Shown: positions 43,424-48,025 of the stretch, one piece after another
Layout of the letters: each line of letters starts with the position of its first letter
Numbering within the stretch: the first letter of the stretch is position 1
The notes under the pieces: model-generated
Database searches by the model: none
What the model was told of the DNA's origin: nothing
Seen by the model: only the letters and a program-made list of their open reading frames with translations
Program-made: the position numbers and the translations under genes
From: an uncultured beta proteobacterium
GTDB taxonomy: Bacteria; Pseudomonadota; Gammaproteobacteria; Burkholderiales; SG8-39
Direction of reading: 5' to 3'
Length of the DNA stretch: 48,025 nt
NCBI GenBank assembly: GCA_903928055.1
Contig: CAIYPG010000082.1
Span: forward strand, 1-48,025

Positions 43424-44479
43424 ATGGCCAAATCCATACTCATGCTCGACTGGCTCGACAAGGTGAAGGAAGCCCCTGTCGAGCCGGACTATCCCGTCAT
43501 CGATCCGCATCACCACCTGTGGCTGTCCAACCATCGCCGCGAGTTCGCCTATCCCATTGAAGACCTGGGAAAGGACGTTCGCACCGGACACAACATCCTT
43601 GCCACTGTCTTCATCCAGTGCCTGTCGATGTATCGTGAAACAGGCCCCGAGCACCTGAAGCCGGTCGGAGAGACCGAGTGGATTGATTCCATTGCCACGG
43701 ACTTCGGAAGCAGAAATCCGCAGGATGCCAAACTGTGTGCCGGCATCGTGGGCCACGTGGACTTCCGCCTGTCCGAGCATGTGGACGAGGCCCTGGAAGC
43801 GCACAAATCGGCCAGCGCGAGATTTCGCGGCATCCGGCAAGGGGCGTCATGGTCAGATGATGCTGAGATCACGCAGAACCGCGTCATTGGCCAGCAGCAC
43901 CTGTACATGGACCCTGCATTCCGCAAGGGCTTCTCGCGCCTGTCAAAACACGACCTGACATTTGACGCATGGCTGTTCCATGATCAGTTGCCCGAACTGA
44001 TCGACCTGGCGCGCGCTTTCCCCGACACCCGGATCGCTCTCGACCATATCGGCGCCCCGCTGGGCCTGGGTCGCTGGGCCAATCAGAAAGAACAGGTCTT
44101 TGCCGACTGGAAGAAATCGATCAAGGCACTGGCCGCCCTGCCAAACATGCATGTCAAACTGGGCGGCACCGTCATGCCCATGTTCGGATTCAACTGGGAG
44201 TCGCGTCCCCTGCCCCCCAGTTCTGACGAACTCGTGAAGGCTGTCGGCCATTTCTTCGAGGTGGCCATCGAGGCTTTCACGCCGGCGCGATGCATGTTCG
44301 AGAGCAACTTTCCGGTGGACAAGATTGCCTGCGCGTACGTGCCGCTGTGGAACAGCTTCAAGAAAATTGCCGCGCGCTACAGTGCATCCGAGAAAGCCGA
44401 CCTGCTGCACGGAACGGCAAAACGGTTTTACCACCTTGATGGAATAGTCATTCCGCAGGTTCGCAGGGTAGTCGGATAG
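43424..44479 (+). CDS. Amidohydrolase-family (amidohydrolase 2) protein
   Basis: A 351-residue TIM-barrel metal enzyme of the amidohydrolase 2 group, which includes 2-pyrone-4,6-dicarboxylate lactonase, other lactonases and decarboxylases. The metal-site segment is IDPHHHLW (His29-His31). Later barrel motifs are RGIRQGA, ALDHIGAPL and FESNFPVDK (the Asp at the C-terminal metal or acid position). It begins 17 bp after the lyase stop, so it belongs to the same operon. A role in lactone opening of the pathway intermediate fits, but the substrate is not evident. Confidence 0.85.
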   Translation: MAKSILMLDWLDKVKEAPVEPDYPVIDPHHHLWLSNHRREFAYPIEDLGKDVRTGHNILATVFIQCLSMYRETGPEHLKPVGETEWIDSIATDFGSRNPQDAKLCAGIVGHVDFRLSEHVDEALEAHKSASARFRGIRQGASWSDDAEITQNRVIGQQHLYMDPAFRKGFSRLSKHDLTFDAWLFHDQLPELIDLARAFPDTRIALDHIGAPLGLGRWANQKEQVFADWKKSIKALAALPNMHVKLGGTVMPMFGFNWESRPLPPSSDELVKAVGHFFEVAIEAFTPARCMFESNFPVDKIACAYVPLWNSFKKIAARYSASEKADLLHGTAKRFYHLDGIVIPQVRRVVG

Positions 44480-44540
44480 CAGGCGGGCAATGCCTGCAGG
44501 ATCAATGCAGGGCGGCCCGCGCCGCAAACCCGTCCGGGGA

Positions 44541-45899
44541 TTACGCCAGCGGCACGCGTTCCAGATAGTCCGGCACCTGGCAGGGCCAGTGCAGTTCTTC
44601 CTCGATGCGATGGCGCAGCGCGTCGGCTGCGGCCGGCTCGCCATGGGTGATGAAGATGTTGCGTGGTGGTTTGGCGCTGCCGCGCAGCCACGCCATGATC
44701 TCATCCGAGTCTGCATGGGCCGAGAAATTGTCGATCATCGCGACTTCGGCGCGCACCGGAACATATTCGCCGTGGATCTTGACGCTGGTTGCGCCGGCCA
44801 TCATCGTCGCCCCGCGCGTGCCGCCGGCCTGGAAACCGGTAAACAGCACGGTGTTGCGCGGCTCCGGCAGGAAAGCCTTGAGGTGATGTACGACGCGCCC
44901 ACCCGTCGCCATGCCGCTGCCGGCAATGATGATCATCGGGCCATCACGACGGTTCAGCGCCTTGGATTCCTCGACCGTATGCACAAACTTCGCCGTGCCG
45001 TACAGCGCTTCGCACTCGGCCGGCGTCAGCCGGTGCTCACCCGGGTGCCTGCGGAAGATCTGTGTGGCATCCACCGCCATCGGACTGTTGAGGAACACCG
45101 GGATGTCCGGGATGAGGCGCTGCCTTTTCAGCTGGCTCAGGCAGTACAGCACGGCCTGCGCGCGCCCGACGGCAAATGACGGAATGATGACCACGCCCTT
45201 GCGCTCCGCCGTGCGGTTGACTACGTCGGCCAGCTTGATGCGCGGATCCTCCGGGGCATGCGTGCGATTGCCGTAGGTCGACTCAACCACCACGAAGTCT
45301 GCCGGCGGGATCGGCGTCGGCGGATTCATCAGCACATCGTTCGGCCGTCCCAGGTCACCCGAGAACAGCACCGTGCCATGCTGGCCGCGCACCATGAGCA
45401 TGGCTGCGCCGAGCAGATGGCCGGCCGGCAGGAAGCTGGCATGCACGCCATCGCCCAGGTCAATCTCACGACCGAAATCGACCGTGACGAATTGCCTCAG
45501 GCAGTGCATGGCGTCCATTTCCGTGTATAGCGGCAACGCAGGCTTGTGCTTGGAGAAGCCCTGCCGGTTGGCGTACTCAGCCTCTTCCTCCTGAAGGCGC
45601 GCGCTGTCGGGCAGCATCACTTCGGACAGGTCACGTGTGGCAGGTGTGCAGTAGATGCGCCCGCGAAAGCCATTGCGCACCAGCAAGGGAAGGTAGCCGC
45701 TGTGATCAATGTGCGCATGGGTGAGCAGCACCGCGTCCAGGGTTTGCGGATCGACCGGCAGGCGCGACCAGTTGCGCAGGCGCAATTGCTTGTAGCCCTG
45801 GAACAGCCCGCAATCGACCAGGATCTGGCGATAGCCATCGCGCAGCAGATACTTCGAGCCGGAAACGGTGCCGGTGGCACCGATGAACTGCAGGTCCAT
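44541..45899 (-). CDS. Beta-CASP metallo-beta-lactamase-fold hydrolase
   Basis: A 452-residue MBL-fold protein of the CPSF73/YsH1-like beta-CASP group, known or suspected RNA-processing nucleases. The zinc motif is HAHIDHSG, followed by the LPAGHLLGAAML His and the FSGDLGR Asp. The beta-CASP part has PSFAVGRAQ and SGMATGGRVVHHL (C-terminal His motif), and the end has FITHGEP. All metal ligands look intact. The ATG at 45899, with GGAG seven bases upstream, is preferred over GTG at 45911. It lies at the end of the hemN-TauE-usp-MBL run. Confidence 0.9.
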   Translation of the reverse strand: MDLQFIGATGTVSGSKYLLRDGYRQILVDCGLFQGYKQLRLRNWSRLPVDPQTLDAVLLTHAHIDHSGYLPLLVRNGFRGRIYCTPATRDLSEVMLPDSARLQEEEAEYANRQGFSKHKPALPLYTEMDAMHCLRQFVTVDFGREIDLGDGVHASFLPAGHLLGAAMLMVRGQHGTVLFSGDLGRPNDVLMNPPTPIPPADFVVVESTYGNRTHAPEDPRIKLADVVNRTAERKGVVIIPSFAVGRAQAVLYCLSQLKRQRLIPDIPVFLNSPMAVDATQIFRRHPGEHRLTPAECEALYGTAKFVHTVEESKALNRRDGPMIIIAGSGMATGGRVVHHLKAFLPEPRNTVLFTGFQAGGTRGATMMAGATSVKIHGEYVPVRAEVAMIDNFSAHADSDEIMAWLRGSAKPPRNIFITHGEPAAADALRHRIEEELHWPCQVPDYLERVPLA

Positions 45900-45959
45900 C
45901 AGTTGCTCCACATCAGATCATCAATCTCGAATTCACGGTCGCAATGCATCAATGTACGC

Positions 45960-46391
45960 TCAACGTACCGTTATGACCGGCACGTCAGACAGATGCAGCA
46001 CCTTGCTGGCCACTGAGCCAAGCAGCAGGTTGCCGGTAGCTGTCATGCCACGCGTCCCGAGGCAGACCAGGTCGTATTTGCCACGCTTGGCCTCGGCAAC
46101 AACGGTCTCTGCGATGGGCCCGACCGCCAAGACAGACCTTGCAGCATAGCCCGCATTCTTGAGTGTTTTGAGCACGGGCTTGAGCGCTTTCTCGCTTTCA
46201 TCCTTGTAATACCTCTGGACACCGGCCTTGCCGACGATCATCGACACCCGGCCTGCTGCCGGCAGCGGCAAATGCACGTGGACTGCCACGATCTCCGGTC
46301 GCTCCAGCCAGTTTGTGGCAAGGCTGATCAGTTTGCGCGCCGCACGGAGGGAATGGGGAGAGCCGTCTGATGCAAGAAGGATCTTTGTCAT
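45960..46391 (-). CDS. Universal stress protein (UspA family)
   Basis: A 143-residue single-domain UspA protein. The N-terminal strand MTKILLASDGS carries the Asp that contacts ATP. The ATP-binding G-2x-G-9x-G-S motif is present as GTRGMTATGNLLLGS (112-126), so this is the ATP-binding type. ATG at 46391 follows AAGGAGA. It is translated in series with the TauE-like gene upstream and the MBL-fold gene downstream. In many Burkholderiales the same set is linked to low-oxygen respiration genes. Confidence 0.93.
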   Translation of the reverse strand: MTKILLASDGSPHSLRAARKLISLATNWLERPEIVAVHVHLPLPAAGRVSMIVGKAGVQRYYKDESEKALKPVLKTLKNAGYAARSVLAVGPIAETVVAEAKRGKYDLVCLGTRGMTATGNLLLGSVASKVLHLSDVPVITVR

Positions 46392-46430
46392 GTTATCTCC
46401 TTTAGATGGCTGCTGGATTGGGGAATTCTT

Positions 46431-47135
46431 CTACGCGCCCCCGAGGCAGAGCAGCCCCTCGCGTATGTGTTGCGCAAGATCCGTGCTGCGCACCAGTCCC
46501 ACCACCCCGAACCCGGCAATGATTAGGCCGGCCACGAATCGCGTCGAAGGCCTTTTCAAACGGGTGCCAAAGCGCCGCATCAGCCAGCCCGCGGCCAGCA
46601 GATTGGGCAGCGTACCCAGACCGAAAAGCAGCATGATGGAGGCCCCGCGCAGCGCGCCACCACTTACCAGCGCGAGCGTCAGCATGCTGTAAGCAAGGCC
46701 GCATGGCGTCCAGCCCCATATCGCGCCTGAGGCAATACGCCCGCCAACAGTATCGGTGCCCGGCAGGCGCCGCGAAACGCTGCGCACGACGGGCCAGGCG
46801 CGCGCGCCGAGCCGCTCGATCGCCAGCACCGCATTTCCCCGTCCTGCCACATACAGTCCGAGCAGAATCAGCATGCCGTTGGCAACGACAAAGAGCATGA
46901 TCTGCGCCGGCAGCAGCGTCGCCATGGTGAATGCAGTCCCCGCCCCCCCGGCCAGCCAGCCACCCAGCGTGTAGCTGGCAATGCGCCCGCCATTGAAGGC
47001 CAGCTGCGCAGACAGCGGTGCGCTTTCTCCGGAGCGACGCAGCGTGAACGCACCGACCACGCCACCGCACATGGCAATGCAGTGGACGCCACCAAGCAGG
47101 CCAACCGTCAAGGCAGTGAGGAGCATTCCGTCCAT
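46431..47135 (-). CDS. TauE/SafE-like membrane protein with CxxxCGG motif (UreH-type)
   Basis: A 234-residue integral membrane protein of about six hydrophobic segments. The N-terminal segment GLLGGVHCIAMCGGVVGAF holds a Cys-x3-Cys-Gly-Gly pattern typical of the UreH-type group of sulfite-exporter-like proteins. These genes often lie with cbb3 oxidase assembly genes and are suspected of copper or thiol transport. Two further features are GWTPCGLAYSM and FGLGTLPNLLAAG. It starts 22 bp after the hemN stop, which fits a cytochrome oxidase/heme-related operon. Confidence 0.82.
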   Translation of the reverse strand: MDGMLLTALTVGLLGGVHCIAMCGGVVGAFTLRRSGESAPLSAQLAFNGGRIASYTLGGWLAGGAGTAFTMATLLPAQIMLFVVANGMLILLGLYVAGRGNAVLAIERLGARAWPVVRSVSRRLPGTDTVGGRIASGAIWGWTPCGLAYSMLTLALVSGGALRGASIMLLFGLGTLPNLLAAGWLMRRFGTRLKRPSTRFVAGLIIAGFGVVGLVRSTDLAQHIREGLLCLGGA

Positions 47136-47157
47136 TCAGACCCCGGACCGAATGGGC

Positions 47158-48025
47158 TCAGACGACACGGGAATAGCGCTCGCGCTCCTGTCCCGCACGC
47201 AGGTAGCGGTCGAACACCATGCAGACGCTGCGCACCAGTAGGCGGCCGCGCGGCGTGACGGTGATCCACTTGTCGTCAAGTTCGACCAGGCCATCTTCTT
47301 CCAGGGCCTTCAGTGACTCGAGCTCAGGCTTGAAATATTCATCGAAGTCGATCAGGTGAGAAATGGCGATGGATTCCTTGGAAACCACAAAGCTGCATGC
47401 CAGTGAACGGATCACCGCGCGCCGCAGCAGATCATCGGGACTGAGTTCCATGCCGCGCAGCACCGGCAGGACGCCCTGATCCAGCGCACTACGGTAATCG
47501 TCAAGCTCCCGCGTGTTCTGGATGTAGGCCGGTCCAATGCTGCCGATGGATGACACGCCCAATCCTATGGTATCGCCATCTCCGGTGGCCGTGTAACCCT
47601 GGAAATCGCGCTGCAACCGACCCTGGCGCTGTGCCAGCGCCAGATCGTCCGCCGGCTTGGCAAAGTGATCCATGCCGATATAGACATAGCCCGCCTCCTG
47701 CAGTCTCCGGATGGCGAGGATGAACAGCTCGAGTTTCACTTCCGGCGTGGGCATGTCTGCATCAAGGATGCGACGCTGCGGTTTGAACAGTGCCGGCAGG
47801 TGCGCATATCCATAGAGTGCGATACGGTCCGGATCGGCTTCGATCACCAGGTCCAGCGTTCGGGCGAAACCCTCGACATTCTGCCGGGGCAGTCCGTAGA
47901 TGAGGTCGACGTTGACCGACTTGAATCCGGAGGAGCGCGCAGCCCTGATCACGGCCATCGTCTGCTCCACGCTCTGCACGCGATTCACTGCACGCTGAAC
48001 GTCGATGTTGAAATCCTGGACGCCG
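47158..48025 (-). CDS. hemN: Oxygen-independent coproporphyrinogen III oxidase, 5' end cut by window
   Basis: The window contains the C-terminal about 289 codons of a HemN-type radical-SAM enzyme, which decarboxylates coproporphyrinogen III to protoporphyrinogen IX without O2. Matching segments are GVQDFNIDVQRAVNRVQS at the edge, VNVDLIYGLPRQ, the YGYAHLPALFKPQRR stretch and DHFAKPADDLALAQ, LQRDFQGYT, GLGVSSIGSI. The radical-SAM CxxxCxxC motif is to the right of the window. The end SVCMVFDRYLR is typical. It is the first visible gene of a minus-strand operon. Confidence 0.92.
   Translation of the reverse strand, partial: GVQDFNIDVQRAVNRVQSVEQTMAVIRAARSSGFKSVNVDLIYGLPRQNVEGFARTLDLVIEADPDRIALYGYAHLPALFKPQRRILDADMPTPEVKLELFILAIRRLQEAGYVYIGMDHFAKPADDLALAQRQGRLQRDFQGYTATGDGDTIGLGVSSIGSIGPAYIQNTRELDDYRSALDQGVLPVLRGMELSPDDLLRRAVIRSLACSFVVSKESIAISHLIDFDEYFKPELESLKALEEDGLVELDDKWITVTPRGRLLVRSVCMVFDRYLRAGQERERYSRVV

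Overview
The window looks like a chromosomal segment of a Bug-receptor-rich betaproteobacterium, most likely Burkholderiales (Alcaligenaceae/Comamonadaceae-like). The grounds are high GC in most genes, ten periplasmic solute receptors of the Bug/TctC family, biotin carboxylase genes next to bioY, and a hemN/TauE-type cluster at the right end. No species-level call is possible from the sequence alone.

Layout. 1-945 is recombination debris: an IS21-like end, a tyrosine-integrase fragment and the 3' part of a class III CoA-transferase gene. 1232-9069 holds three paralogous NDP-forming acyl-CoA synthetases, with a Bug receptor gene on the opposite strand. 9107-15029 (minus strand) carries a split biotin-dependent carboxylase: separate biotin carrier, biotin carboxylase and OadA-like carboxyltransferase, interleaved with two Bug receptors. 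Divergent from it are bioY (biotin uptake) and an IclR-type regulator. 17201-17512 has a complete tRNA-Leu(UAA) and an inverted 3' tRNA fragment. 17659-20909 encodes a thiol-dioxygenase-like cupin, a four-domain rhodanese protein and a bicupin, followed by a convergent Bug gene. 22184-23428 has an orphan type IV pilin and a cupredoxin-like membrane protein whose copper ligands are largely lost.

24061-27851 is the most striking part. A UGSC-family selenoprotein gene is read through an in-frame TGA (24349-24351), with a well-formed bacterial SECIS hairpin directly downstream. Its stop overlaps the start of a 378-residue partner gene, and two Bug receptor genes follow on the same strand. Naive gene calling splits the selenoprotein into two short ORFs or loses it.

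29128-32892 encodes an enolase-superfamily enzyme, a lactonase-type beta-propeller and a Bug receptor. 32917-35252 encodes an M23 peptidase and a GntR/FCD regulator. 35551-44479 is a catabolic cluster: Bug, MmgE/PrpD, AtuA-like protein plus DUF4387, Bug, a second MmgE/PrpD, a PrpB-like lyase and an amidohydrolase. By analogy with the methylcitrate pathway it may process a branched or tricarboxylic acid. 44541-48025 (minus) is a housekeeping operon: hemN (cut by the window edge), a TauE/SafE-like membrane protein, a UspA protein and a beta-CASP metallo-hydrolase.

Taken together the window is an organic-acid acquisition and CoA-ester/carboxylation region. Many enzyme groups have their own Bug receptor, but no TctA/TctB permease is present. 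Functional substrates are inferred and not visible in the sequence.
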